A stretch of 64,000 nt of DNA from Maribacter zhoushanensis (GTDB lineage Bacteria > Bacteroidota > Bacteroidia > Flavobacteriales > Flavobacteriaceae). Where the stretch lies: the NCBI RefSeq assembly GCF_029350975.1, contig NZ_JARKMR010000004.1, forward strand, positions 1-64,000, written 5' to 3'. The position numbers and the translations under genes are program-made. This document shows, in pieces, positions 17,182-27,129 of the stretch (positions are counted from its first letter, which is position 1; every line of letters starts with the position of its first letter). The notes beneath the pieces are model-generated. The model made no database searches and was not told the DNA's origin. It saw only the letters and a list, made by a program, of their open reading frames with translations.

Positions 17182-20100
17182 GGAAATGAAAGAATCATCT
17201 TTTAGTGAATTACTAACTAAAATACAAGACCACGGAGATTTAAAATCACAAGATTTTGAATCTTTCACTATTCCTTTAACTCAATATATTGCCAATATTC
17301 ATGCGCAAAATAAGGTCTTAAAACTAAACGATTCTAAAAAAGTAATCTATAATTCAGAAGCTCTACAGACTAAAGAGAGCCAAAGAGAAATATGTATCTC
17401 TAAAAAAAATCTTTTTAAAAAAAGTACGGAGAAAACTTCTATTGCAGTTAGTAATGAATACAAACAAACCATAGAAGTAAATGACGGGTATTCTGATTAT
17501 GAAAATACAAATATTTTAAAAGAGTTTACTACAGGCATAAACAAGCCGGTTTATTTTCTAGGATACCGTAGTTGGGAAGAATCATTTGGACACTATGATC
17601 CTGTAACAGAAGTTTATTGTGTAGGTTTAATTTTTGCTTCACTTGCATTTGGTTTAAACTTCAATGAAAAAGATGATTTAGAACAATTTGTGAATAACAA
17701 ACATCGTCTTTATTATTTAAATAAAACATTACACCCGTCATTATTAGAATTAATTTCTAATATGACTGAATTATACAGAGAAGATAGAATTCAAGATTTT
17801 CATGAAGTACTATTACGTATTAAAAACTACAGAGATGTAAATCCAGAAAATATAGTTGACCTTACTAAAACAGAAGGTTTTAAAACCCTAGACACCTCTA
17901 AGCGTAGTCATTGGATATTAAATAAACTTAAGAATAGACTTTATGATATGAGTAGAAGAAACAATCTACTTTATTATAAAGATAAAGACAGATTTGTTAA
18001 CCTAACCATCTCCTCTATTCCTCATTTGTTGGACCATAAAAACATTAAAGAAAAAGATTTACTTCTATGGAATAATGAAATCGAAAAAAAGGTAAAAAGC
18101 AAAAAACAAATAGACCTAAATCAATATTTACAGTTCGAAACAAACAAGTATTTACCTGCATCAATCAATAAGATTAGACTAGAGGCTAGAAAAAATAATA
18201 ACGAATTTGGTTTTAATCCTCAAAGAACTGTTTTGGCATATATTAACTGGTATAATTTTAAAGAAAATCCGGAAGAAAAAATCAGGTCACCTTTTTTATT
18301 ATTAAAAACAAATCTTTTAAAAAAGAAAGGTGTAAAAGATAAATTCACGCTTGAATTTCAAAATCTCGTAGCAGAAGTAAATCCTGTTCTTTCTCAATAC
18401 TTCAATGATAATTTTGGAATTATATTACCCGACTTTGTTGATTTAGAAGAGTCTTCTATTGAAGATTTGACAGAAAATTTAAAAACCCAAATTGAAAAAG
18501 GCGGAACAGGTGTTCGTATATATTTAAACAAGAAGCCTAGAATAAAATTAATGCAGATTAAGGCTCGTAAAAAGTTAAATCTAAAAAAGCAAAAATCCAA
18601 TAGACGGTCTGCAGGTTTTAACTTAAAAAATTTAGATTACTCTTACGAATCTGGTCAATTTAAACCTTTAGGTCTAGAAATTTTTAAATCGAGAATAAAA
18701 CATAAAAATCAAGCATTAGAATATCTTATTAATGAAGATTTAATGCCATCTACTCAAAAAATAGTAGCGGATACAGAACGTTCATTTTATTTTCATGATG
18801 AGGAAGGCGAGTCTAATCCTTTAAATTGGGAAATTGACACTACCAACATGACCATCGGCAATTTTAATTATAGAAAAATGTCTTTGGTAAGAGATTACAA
18901 TCACATTATTGAAGCTGAAGTACAAGACGATGTATTCAATAAATTGTTTAGCGAAATACCACAGCGTACTAAACAAAAAAATGAACTAAGAAATATCGCT
19001 AATGATTTTCCTATAATATCATCAGACCCAACGCAAAACACAGCAGTAAGCCATGCTAGGTCTGGTGAAAGTTATGTTATTCAAGGACCACCAGGTACAG
19101 GAAAATCTCAAACAATTACAAACCTAATTGCAGATTACATTTCTAAAGGAAAAAAGGTACTTTTTGTTTGTGAAAAACGTGCTGCTTTAGATGTTGTTTA
19201 CCATAGATTAAAAAGTAGGGAATTAGATGATTTATGCATACTAGTTCACGACACAAAATCTGATAAAAAAGAATTCATACAAAACCTCAAAGGAACTTAC
19301 GAAGGCTTCTCCGAAGAACATGATAATAAAGAAAGGTTAATTAAAGAACGAACAGAGGTAGTTCAAAAAATTCAAGAAGAACTAAACTTAATTCAAAAGT
19401 ATCATCAAGAAATGTCAACTGGTGACAACCCTGCTTATGAATTAGTAAAAACTATTTTGCAACACAAAGAAGGTAAAGAAAGTTTATCTGAAAGAGAGTA
19501 CAGAGATTTGCCTTCCTTTAAATATTTAGAAGAAAATTTAAATTGGTTAGAAGATTGGATACAACTTATACAAGAAAAGGGTTTAGGCAATTATATAAGC
19601 GAAAGCCAAATAAGCCATCTAAATAAATCTTTATATTCCACTGATAAGACTACTATTAATGACCAAATTCAAGAATTAGAATATAAACTAGATGCTCTTT
19701 TAGAAGATGCTGAAATGGCTAGCAATATAGCACTTGAAGATTTTACCATTTCTGAGGTTGAAGATAGAATAGACATTGCAAAAAAATTACGTCCTATATA
19801 CGAAAAAGGAAAACTAGACATATTCGATGCTAGCAGCAATAATGGTAAAGACCTGATTTTAAAAATTAAAGAACACAAAAAACTACTTCTTAATCTAGAC
19901 CAGCAAGAGCAAGAAAACAACAACTGGAATTCTAATTTAAGTTTAGAAGATTCTAAAATATTAGTAGAAAATTGGAAAGCAAAAAACAGTGGCTTCCTTA
20001 AGTTTTTGAACCTCGGTTTTTATAAAATAAAAAATGAAATAAAGCAACTTTATAATTTTGATGCTCACCAAGTAAAACCTTCTTTAGACAGTATTATAAA

Positions 20101-22591
20101 AAAATTAGAACAATTAAATCAATGTAAAAGTGACATCAAATCTTTTGAGCATGAACTAGTAGCTACTTATGGAATTAAAGACATTAAGGAACAAACAGAA
20201 TGGTTACTACATTCTCAAAATAAAAGTAACGAGTTAATTACAGAATTCTGTGCAAATCAAAATTTTGAAGAAATTACTTTTTACAGTTATATTGAAGAAA
20301 CATTTATTCAATTAAAAAATAATTTATCCAATCTATTTAACGGGGAGCCTTCTATTAAAATTGAATCTATTTCCATAAAGTATGAAACTCTTAAATTAGA
20401 ATTAAACCATTTTTCTTCGTTCAAAAATTTTCTTGAAAAATTAAAAACACTACCAGAAAACTTTCAGGAGATAATTCTGAATAAAAAATGGACAAGTGCA
20501 GAATTCTCTTATCATTTTGCTTACGGAAATTTTCTAAATCTCATGGAAAAATATCCACAAACGAACGATTTAGAAGCTGGTAATATTGAAGGAGCAATTT
20601 CGAATATAAAAGAATTACTAGAATCATATTTTGAATCTAATGTAAAGGTTATCAAAAGCGAAATAGTTTCTAAATTTTTAAATCAAATTAGAATTACCGA
20701 GTCTACTGCGGCTCAGCTAACAGAAGATGAAAAATATGAGAAGAAAAATTTAAAATCTGCCCGAAGAATTTTAGAAAATGAATTCGGTAAAAGCATGCGT
20801 TATAAATCTGTTCGCGAATTATTTAATAATGAAGCGCATAAAATAATGACTACTCTTAAACCGGTTTGGCTAATGTCTCCCTTAAGTGTATCGGACATTG
20901 TGCCGATAGACCAAGATACTTTTGACGTTGTTATTTTTGATGAAGCTAGTCAAATAACATTAGAAGAAGGTGTGCCTGCACTTTTTAGATCAAAACAGAT
21001 TATTGTTGTTGGTGATGAAATGCAAATGCCGCCCACAAATTTCTTTGGTTCAAATACCAATTTAGAAGAAGACGATGCAGAAGAAGAAATAGGTTTTTCC
21101 TTAGATGCCGATAGCATTTTAAATCAAAGTTCACGAAAACTTTCTAACGTAATGCTTGGCTGGCATTATAGAAGCAAAAGAGAAAGTCTAATTAGCTTTA
21201 GTAACGCAGCATTCTACAACCGTTCTCTATTAACTATACCAGACGCTCATAAATCTAGTAATAAGATAGAAGAAACTGTTGGTATTTCAAGCCCTGAAGA
21301 TACTATTAATATAGACGACCACTTACAGAAAAGTATAAGCTATCACTATTTGGAAAATGGTTTATATGAAAAAAGATCTAACAAAGATGAAGCAAGATAT
21401 ATTGCAAGATTGGTACGTGAATTACTGGTTAATGATAAAAAACTAAGTATAGGTATTGTTGCGTTTTCTATGGAGCAACAAGGTGAAATTGAGAATGCAT
21501 TAGAAATTTTAGGAACACAGGATCTAGCTTTTGATGCTTTACTAGAAGAAGAATACCAAAAAGAAGAAGATGACCAGTTTAATGGTTTATTCGTTAAAAA
21601 CCTAGAAAACGTTCAAGGTGACGAAAGAGATGTAATTATTATGAGTATTTGCTACGCCCATAATGCGAAGGGTAAAATGTATATGAATTTTGGACCTATA
21701 AATAGACGAGGCGGTGAAAAAAGACTAAATGTAATTTTCTCTAGGTCAAAAATGCATATGATGGTGGTTTCATCAATTTTACCTCATGAAATTACTAATG
21801 ATTACAATGAAGGTGCAAACTACTTTAAAAAATTCTTAAGCTATTCTAAATTGATTTCTGAAGGTTCTCTTAGAAGTGCAAACACAATATTAGATGGTCT
21901 TAATAAAATAGACGAAGCAGTTAGCAATACACAGAGCCATGTATTAGTTAAGCAGATTGAAAGTGCTTTACTAGCAAAAGGATATGAAGTTAGAAAGGCA
22001 GTAGGACAATCTAATTTTAAATGTGATTTAGCAGTTAGTTTAAAGCATAAGCCAGATAGAAACTTAGCAATTCTAATTGACCATGAACAGCATTATAATA
22101 ATGACGATATTTTAGAACAATATGTTTTAAGACCATCAATTTTATCGAATTTCGGATGGAAGGTAACTCTAGTGTACGCAAAAGATTGGTTATTAAATCC
22201 CGATTACGTTCTTTCTGAAATAGAACGTGCTTTAAAATCTGATAAACCTATTGAGCCAAAACGAAGAGTAGTTAAAAAACCTGAATTAATTGATTTAAAA
22301 AAAGCTAAATCTAATAATGAAATAGCTGAAGAACCTATAACAATAGAAGTAGAAGAAAAAGAAATTATTTCAACAGCTACCAAAGAATTCATAAGACTAG
22401 AATTTATAGAGGGAACAAGCTCAAAATTTTGGCAGATAAAACAAATAGAAAATAATATTGAGATAGAATTTGGTAGAATTGGAAACAAGCCTCAAAACCG
22501 AGTTAAAGAGTTTGAGAATAAAGACCTTGCTAAAAGTGAAATGGATAAAATGATTGCTAAAAAATTAGCTAAAGGGTATAAAAAAGTTTGA
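17156..22591 (+). CDS. Giant DUF4011/SF1 helicase with kinase-lobe-like, nuclease-like and WGR domains
   Basis: Residue numbers count from GTG 17153; the start is probably ATG 17156 or ATG 17186, just after the peptidase stop. Residues 130-240 resemble a protein-kinase C-lobe (HYDPVTEVYCVGLIFASLAF, later LLELISNMTEL and REDRIQDF). DUF4011 lies at about 250-420 (NKLKNRLYDMSRRNNLLYYK). The SF1 helicase has Walker A GPPGTGKSQT at 645, DEAS at 1263, and later GDEMQMPP, VQGDERDVIIM and NVIFSRSKMHM. A REase-like (MTES_1575-type) domain is at about 1600-1690, and a WGR domain ends the protein. Helicase architecture of this kind occurs in anti-phage proteins. The function here is inferred. Confidence 0.78.
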   Translation: MEKAYTKNREMKESSFSELLTKIQDHGDLKSQDFESFTIPLTQYIANIHAQNKVLKLNDSKKVIYNSEALQTKESQREICISKKNLFKKSTEKTSIAVSNEYKQTIEVNDGYSDYENTNILKEFTTGINKPVYFLGYRSWEESFGHYDPVTEVYCVGLIFASLAFGLNFNEKDDLEQFVNNKHRLYYLNKTLHPSLLELISNMTELYREDRIQDFHEVLLRIKNYRDVNPENIVDLTKTEGFKTLDTSKRSHWILNKLKNRLYDMSRRNNLLYYKDKDRFVNLTISSIPHLLDHKNIKEKDLLLWNNEIEKKVKSKKQIDLNQYLQFETNKYLPASINKIRLEARKNNNEFGFNPQRTVLAYINWYNFKENPEEKIRSPFLLLKTNLLKKKGVKDKFTLEFQNLVAEVNPVLSQYFNDNFGIILPDFVDLEESSIEDLTENLKTQIEKGGTGVRIYLNKKPRIKLMQIKARKKLNLKKQKSNRRSAGFNLKNLDYSYESGQFKPLGLEIFKSRIKHKNQALEYLINEDLMPSTQKIVADTERSFYFHDEEGESNPLNWEIDTTNMTIGNFNYRKMSLVRDYNHIIEAEVQDDVFNKLFSEIPQRTKQKNELRNIANDFPIISSDPTQNTAVSHARSGESYVIQGPPGTGKSQTITNLIADYISKGKKVLFVCEKRAALDVVYHRLKSRELDDLCILVHDTKSDKKEFIQNLKGTYEGFSEEHDNKERLIKERTEVVQKIQEELNLIQKYHQEMSTGDNPAYELVKTILQHKEGKESLSEREYRDLPSFKYLEENLNWLEDWIQLIQEKGLGNYISESQISHLNKSLYSTDKTTINDQIQELEYKLDALLEDAEMASNIALEDFTISEVEDRIDIAKKLRPIYEKGKLDIFDASSNNGKDLILKIKEHKKLLLNLDQQEQENNNWNSNLSLEDSKILVENWKAKNSGFLKFLNLGFYKIKNEIKQLYNFDAHQVKPSLDSIIKKLEQLNQCKSDIKSFEHELVATYGIKDIKEQTEWLLHSQNKSNELITEFCANQNFEEITFYSYIEETFIQLKNNLSNLFNGEPSIKIESISIKYETLKLELNHFSSFKNFLEKLKTLPENFQEIILNKKWTSAEFSYHFAYGNFLNLMEKYPQTNDLEAGNIEGAISNIKELLESYFESNVKVIKSEIVSKFLNQIRITESTAAQLTEDEKYEKKNLKSARRILENEFGKSMRYKSVRELFNNEAHKIMTTLKPVWLMSPLSVSDIVPIDQDTFDVVIFDEASQITLEEGVPALFRSKQIIVVGDEMQMPPTNFFGSNTNLEEDDAEEEIGFSLDADSILNQSSRKLSNVMLGWHYRSKRESLISFSNAAFYNRSLLTIPDAHKSSNKIEETVGISSPEDTINIDDHLQKSISYHYLENGLYEKRSNKDEARYIARLVRELLVNDKKLSIGIVAFSMEQQGEIENALEILGTQDLAFDALLEEEYQKEEDDQFNGLFVKNLENVQGDERDVIIMSICYAHNAKGKMYMNFGPINRRGGEKRLNVIFSRSKMHMMVVSSILPHEITNDYNEGANYFKKFLSYSKLISEGSLRSANTILDGLNKIDEAVSNTQSHVLVKQIESALLAKGYEVRKAVGQSNFKCDLAVSLKHKPDRNLAILIDHEQHYNNDDILEQYVLRPSILSNFGWKVTLVYAKDWLLNPDYVLSEIERALKSDKPIEPKRRVVKKPELIDLKKAKSNNEIAEEPITIEVEEKEIISTATKEFIRLEFIEGTSSKFWQIKQIENNIEIEFGRIGNKPQNRVKEFENKDLAKSEMDKMIAKKLAKGYKKV

Positions 22592-22721
22592 TCAAAATCT
22601 ATAAACTGAGTTTATTAAGCATTTTAAAATTGTATTATAAAACCCATACCTGAATTAATTTTAAACTTAATTGAGAGTTTTCAATAATTTTTACAACTAA
22701 TAGGTTTCTAAAGCAATTGTT

Positions 22722-23543
22722 ATGAAAAGTAGTTTTGTCGTTATATTCCTATTCGTAAGTTTTTCCATATTCGCGCAAAGCCCATGGACACAAGAAAAAG
22801 GAAAAGTGTACACCCAACTGTCGTTTACAAGCATCTCTAATTACGATACTTTATTCGGTGACCCAGATTACAGTGCACCTGGAGACATAACAGATAACAC
22901 TATTCAGTTTTATGGAGAATATGGCTTATCGAACAAAACTAGTTTACTTGTAAATTTACCTTTAAAATTAATTTCAATTGATGCTTTTGAGAATTCTAGC
23001 AATCCAGATTTTAATACAACTGCATTGGGGAATATTGAAATTGGTGTAAAGCATAATTTCATGAAAAAAGATTGGTTACTATCTGGGCAGTTTTCTGTAG
23101 AAGCAAATACAGCAACATATAATTCTAATTCTGGAATAAGAACTGGTTATGATGCATTCACCTTTACACCACTAATTTTGGCTGGCAAAAGTTTTTCAAA
23201 AACGTACATACAGACTTTTCTTGGAGCAAATATTAGAACTAATGACTACTCGTCTAATTTAAAATTAGGCGGTGAAGTTGGCTATAAAATATCTAATCAT
23301 ATTTGGCTTGTAGGTTTTTTAGACATTGTAAAGTCGCTTGAAAATGGAGCTATACAATTACCAGTTGAAAACATCTTAAATGGTTTATATGTTAACGACC
23401 AAGAATATGGAGCTTTTGGCTTTAAAGGCATAGGTGAAATTACAGATACTTTTGGCGTATCGGCAAGTATAGGTGGTGCCTTTTTTGGTAACAATGTGGC
23501 AAAACAAGCTGCTTTAAGTGTAGGTATTTATCAAAAATTTTAA
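22722..23543 (+). CDS. Outer-membrane beta-barrel protein (transporter-like)
   Basis: This 273-residue protein has a signal peptide (MKSSFVVIFLFVSFSIFAQ, cleaved before SPWTQEKGKVY). The WTQEKGKVY start and repeated strands such as TIQFYGEYGLSNKTSLLVNL resemble the phenol-degradation meta-pathway/SphA-type outer-membrane family. The C-terminus ends in a Phe (IYQKF), as in Bam-inserted barrels. It is a single gene with an AT-rich leader. No substrate can be inferred. Confidence 0.65.
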   Translation: MKSSFVVIFLFVSFSIFAQSPWTQEKGKVYTQLSFTSISNYDTLFGDPDYSAPGDITDNTIQFYGEYGLSNKTSLLVNLPLKLISIDAFENSSNPDFNTTALGNIEIGVKHNFMKKDWLLSGQFSVEANTATYNSNSGIRTGYDAFTFTPLILAGKSFSKTYIQTFLGANIRTNDYSSNLKLGGEVGYKISNHIWLVGFLDIVKSLENGAIQLPVENILNGLYVNDQEYGAFGFKGIGEITDTFGVSASIGGAFFGNNVAKQAALSVGIYQKF

Positions 23544-23722
23544 GCTATTCGTTATATCCTTTACACTTCAAAAAGAATAAAAAGGAATCGAAATTATTTT
23601 TCTTGAAAAGTGTAGGTAAATAAATACTAACTTTAGGTACGTTAGTATTGTCATTGCTTTTATACGTTCGTATTATTTAATGCTATTTCTTCGTATTTTA
23701 GTGTAAATTAAACCTTCCTATC

Positions 23723-24400
23723 ATGAAAAACCTAATAGCCTTATTTCTATTTACTGTATTAATTATTTCCTGTAACTCTTCCGACAAAACAAAAACTACA
23801 GATACAGAAGTTTTAAAAACAGAAACAGCTACAAAAGTGGTCTCTGAAATCGAAAAAAAATTAAAGCCTATATCTACAGATGAAGATTTGATAGCAACAG
23901 CCCTAATGGCAGCACCTGCAGAAAGTAGAGCTACCACTAAAGTAATTGGTTATAATATGGCGGGTGAATTTGTTACGTTAAAAGAAGGTGATAGCGAATA
24001 TATTGTTCTTGCGGACGACCCAAAGAAAGATGGTTTCAACGCTGCTTGCTATCATAAAGACCTAGACCCTTTTATGGCAAGAGGTAGAGCTTTACGTGCC
24101 GAAGGCAAATCAGCAGATGAAATATTTGCGATTAGAGAGGCCGAAGTAAAATCTGGTAAAATTAATATAACCCAAGGCTCTGCCTTGCATATTTATTATG
24201 GACAAAATACAATGTACGATGTAGAAACCTCTAAAGTTGACGGTGCCAAGCTACGTTATGTTATATACACACCTTTTGCCACATCTGCATCAATTGGGTT
24301 ACCTGAGACTCCTACAGCACCAAATCACCCATGGATCATGAATCCCGGTACACACAGAGCACACATTATGATTTCTCCATTAGCAAATGAAGTAGAGTAA
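23723..24400 (+). CDS. Lipoprotein of unknown function
   Basis: This 225-residue protein has a lipoprotein signal, LFLFTVLIISC, with Cys17 as the lipid-anchor candidate. A charged Lys/Thr linker follows, then a conserved-looking globular part with LADDPKKDGFNAACYHKDLD and PNHPWIMNPGTHRAHIMISP, the last containing several His residues that could bind metal. Homologues are found in diverse marine bacteria as far as I recall, but no function is known to me. A small membrane-protein gene follows 32 bp downstream. Confidence 0.55.
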   Translation: MKNLIALFLFTVLIISCNSSDKTKTTDTEVLKTETATKVVSEIEKKLKPISTDEDLIATALMAAPAESRATTKVIGYNMAGEFVTLKEGDSEYIVLADDPKKDGFNAACYHKDLDPFMARGRALRAEGKSADEIFAIREAEVKSGKINITQGSALHIYYGQNTMYDVETSKVDGAKLRYVIYTPFATSASIGLPETPTAPNHPWIMNPGTHRAHIMISPLANEVE

Positions 24401-24432
24401 TAACAAAGCGAATTAAAAAGCGTTAACCATGT

Positions 24433-24768
24433 ATGGTAAAACGAATACTTACTTACCTCGGCTGGTTTATTATAGCCATACTTTTGGGTTTTCTACATAT
24501 GCGCATAGTTTTAGGGGGACCACCAAAATCTGACGATGAAAAGTTCTCATTTGCAAGTATGATATATGAATGGGCTTTAGTACAAGTAGGCACAATCGTT
24601 GGCTGTATTATTGCACTAATATTTATTTTATTCGATGTTTTTTATCTAAACAAAAAGTTCCAAAATAACAGTAAAGCAACGCTATTTCGTTTTAATATTA
24701 TTTCTTTAATAGCTATTATTGTTGGTGGCACACATTATATTTTAGAAAAAGTAATCAATGTTATTTAG
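24433..24768 (+). CDS. Small membrane protein
   Basis: The protein is 111 residues long with three predicted membrane segments (TYLGWFIIAILLGFLHMRIV, VQVGTIVGCIIALIFILFDV, IISLIAIIVGGTHYILEKVI). There is no recognisable family or catalytic motif. It lies 32 bp behind the lipoprotein gene and may be co-transcribed with it. Confidence 0.5.
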   Translation: MVKRILTYLGWFIIAILLGFLHMRIVLGGPPKSDDEKFSFASMIYEWALVQVGTIVGCIIALIFILFDVFYLNKKFQNNSKATLFRFNIISLIAIIVGGTHYILEKVINVI

Positions 24769-24812
24769 TTAGACCAAGGCATAGATAACACTACAAATTA
24801 TATCTTCGCAGT

Positions 24813-25592
24813 ATGAATGCACTTGATATTAGAACAGTAGACGTTGTTCAATATTTACAGCCCTTACGCGAAGGTGGCTCTATGCCCGCCATTGTAAAAG
24901 CCGATGATGATTTTCTGTATGTATTGAAGTTTAGAGGCTCTGGGCAAGGTAAAAAATCGCTCATTTCTGAGTTTATTGGTGGTGAATTGGCACGTGCCAT
25001 TGGTTTAAAAGTACCTGAGTTGGTCTTTATGAACTTAGAAGATTCTTTTAGACAGACAGAACCTGACGAAGAAATTCAAGATTTATTGAAGTTTAGTGTA
25101 GGACTTAACCTTGGTTTACACTTTCTATCTGGGGCAATTACCTTTGACCCTTTAATTTCTACGGCAGATGCCATGACAGCATCTAAAGTTGTGATCTTAG
25201 ACAGTTTAATTAGTAATATAGACCGTACCGCTAAAAATGCCAATCTCTTGTTTTGGCACAATGAATTGTGGGTCATAGATAATGGGGCAAGTTTCTACTT
25301 TCATCATAATTGGGAAACTTGGGAAAGTCACCTTACCAGAACATTTCCGTTTATAAAAGACCACGTGCTTTTAAAACAAGCCACTGCCCTACCCGATGCT
25401 GCCACAGAAATTCAAAAATTCATTACTCCGGAGAAAGTAACTGAAATTGTTTCAAACATACCGGAAGATTGGTTAACGAGTGAATCTGATGTTTTAAATG
25501 CGGATGAAAAAAGAACTGCATACATTCAATTTATAACCACTAAGCTATCTATGATCGATGTTTTAGTAAAAGAAGCTGAAGATGCAAGATAG
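24813..25592 (+). CDS. HipA-like kinase-fold protein
   Basis: The 259-residue protein resembles the HipA-like kinase family (PF20613 type). N-terminal GGSMPAIVKADDDFLYVLKF carries the ATP-binding Lys, GGELARAIGLKVPELVF follows, the catalytic loop is SNIDRTAKNANLL with Asp and Asn, and the metal motif is VIDNGASF. It lacks the HipA N-terminal extension and has no HipB partner here, so it is not a classical toxin. The following DUF3037 gene overlaps it by 11 bp, a pairing that recurs in bacteria, which suggests a joint function. Confidence 0.72.
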   Translation: MNALDIRTVDVVQYLQPLREGGSMPAIVKADDDFLYVLKFRGSGQGKKSLISEFIGGELARAIGLKVPELVFMNLEDSFRQTEPDEEIQDLLKFSVGLNLGLHFLSGAITFDPLISTADAMTASKVVILDSLISNIDRTAKNANLLFWHNELWVIDNGASFYFHHNWETWESHLTRTFPFIKDHVLLKQATALPDAATEIQKFITPEKVTEIVSNIPEDWLTSESDVLNADEKRTAYIQFITTKLSMIDVLVKEAEDAR

Positions 25593-25965
25593 ACACACAT
25601 TTAAATTTGCGATAGTGAGAATAGTACCTAAAGTTGAACGAGAAGAATTCTTCAATGTTGGTGTGATATTATTCTGTAAACGAACAAAATTTCTAGATAT
25701 CAAATATCATATCAATGAAGAAAAACTAAAGGCTTTTTCTCCTGAAATAGAATACGAGATATTAAATGAATATTTGAAAGCCTGGAAACTAATATGTGTG
25801 GGAAAAGAAGCTGGCGGACCCATAGGTAAATTAGATTTAAATGACCGTTTTGGTTGGCTAACTGCTTGCAGAAGTACGGTAATACAAAGCTCCACTACCC
25901 GATCCGGATTAAGTACAGATCCTGCAAAAGAGTTAGACGATATTTACAACAAGTATGTTTTATAA
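25582..25965 (+). CDS. DUF3037 protein, partner of HipA-like kinase
   Basis: This 127-residue protein starts at ATG 25582 inside the last codons of the HipA-like gene. It has FAIVRIVPKVEREEFFNVGV near the N-terminus and GGPIGKLDLNDRFGWLTACR with an adjoining STVIQSS, which are hallmarks of DUF3037. No catalytic role is known for the family. Its constant coupling to the HipA-like kinase makes it a likely regulator or substrate. Confidence 0.75.
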   Translation: MQDRHTFKFAIVRIVPKVEREEFFNVGVILFCKRTKFLDIKYHINEEKLKAFSPEIEYEILNEYLKAWKLICVGKEAGGPIGKLDLNDRFGWLTACRSTVIQSSTTRSGLSTDPAKELDDIYNKYVL

Positions 25966-26109
25966 CGCTTAAACATTATCAATTTCAAATCTATAATTAA
26001 TCAAAAAAAGACGCTAAAACATTTACCGTTCTTTAATATCAAGTTTAATAAGTAAGTTTATCAAAAATAAGTAGACCTACTTACCACAAAAAAGCAAAAT
26101 CTCTTACAA

Positions 26110-27129
26110 ATGGAATCATCAAAACTTCAAACTATAATTCAAGGCATACCAAAAACAGAACTTCATTTGCATTTAGAAGGTAGCTTTGAGCCTGAGTTAA
26201 TGTTCGAGATTGCGAAAAGAAACAATATTACCTTGCCATATGATTCCATAGAATCTGTTAAAGAGGCTTATAAATTTAATAACCTACAAGAGTTTTTAGA
26301 TATCTATTACGCAGGTGCTCAAGTATTATTACACGAGCAAGATTTCTTTGATTTAACATGGGCGTATTTGACCAAAGTGCATAGTGAAAATGTGAAGCAT
26401 GTAGAGGTCTTTTTTGACCCTCAAACACATACGGAAAGAGGCGTTTCTTTTGAAGTAGTTATAAAAGGAATATACCGTGCTTTGGAAAAGGCTAAAAATG
26501 AACTAAATATATCTTACAAACTTATAATGAGCTATTTGCGTCATTTAAGCGAAGAAGATGCATTCAAGACTTTAGAAGAATCAATCCCTTTTAAAGACAT
26601 TATTGATGGTGTTGGTTTAGACTCATCAGAAATGGGAAATCCGCCAAGCAAGTTTGAAAAAGTTTTCAAGGCATCTGCAGCACAAGGGTATAAGTTAGTT
26701 GCCCATGCAGGTGAAGAAGGACCGGCAGAATACATTTGGGAAGCATTAGATGTATTGAACGTAGAACGTATAGACCACGGTAATCGATGCCTAACAGATG
26801 AAGCTTTGGTTAAAAGATTGGTAGAGGAGAAAATAGCATTGACCCTGTGCCCAACCAGTAATGTTGCTTTAAAAGTCATTCAAAAGATGGAAGAACATCC
26901 GGTTGCCACCATGCTTGAGAAGGGAATTGTAGCCACCATACATTCAGACGATCCTGCTTATTTTGGTGGGTATATGAACGAGAACTACTACCAAACGGCA
27001 AAAGCCCTTAATTTAAGTTTAGCGCAAATAGAACAGTTAGCCATAAACGGATTTGAAGCCAGCTGGTTGAGCGCCGAATCCAAAGAACAGCATATTAAAG
27101 AAGTAAAAGATTATTTTAAAACACTTTGA
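26110..27129 (+). CDS. add: Adenine/adenosine deaminase family enzyme
   Basis: The 339-residue protein has the metal-binding HLHLEGS at 19-25, HAGEEGP near 199, [10 protein letters not shown] near 220 and [11 protein letters not shown] near 277. Together they supply the zinc ligands and catalytic Glu of the deaminase family. The segment [18 protein letters not shown] is closer to the adenine-specific (type 2, ADE-like) branch than to classical adenosine deaminase, so its substrate is probably adenine in purine salvage. The gene ends overlap those of the convergent histidine kinase by 19 bp. The 'add' symbol is the generic family name. Confidence 0.8.
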   Translation: MESSKLQTIIQGIPKTELHLHLEGSFEPELMFEIAKRNNITLPYDSIESVKEAYKFNNLQEFLDIYYAGAQVLLHEQDFFDLTWAYLTKVHSENVKHVEVFFDPQTHTERGVSFEVVIKGIYRALEKAKNELNISYKLIMSYLRHLSEEDAFKTLEESIPFKDIIDGVGLDSSEMGNPPSKFEKVFKASAAQGYKLVAHAGEEGPAEYIWEALDVLNVERIDHGNRCLTDEALVKRLVEEKIALTLCPTSNVALKVIQKMEEHPVATMLEKGIVATIHSDDPAYFGGYMNENYYQTAKALNLSLAQIEQLAINGFEASWLSAESKEQHIKEVKDYFKTL

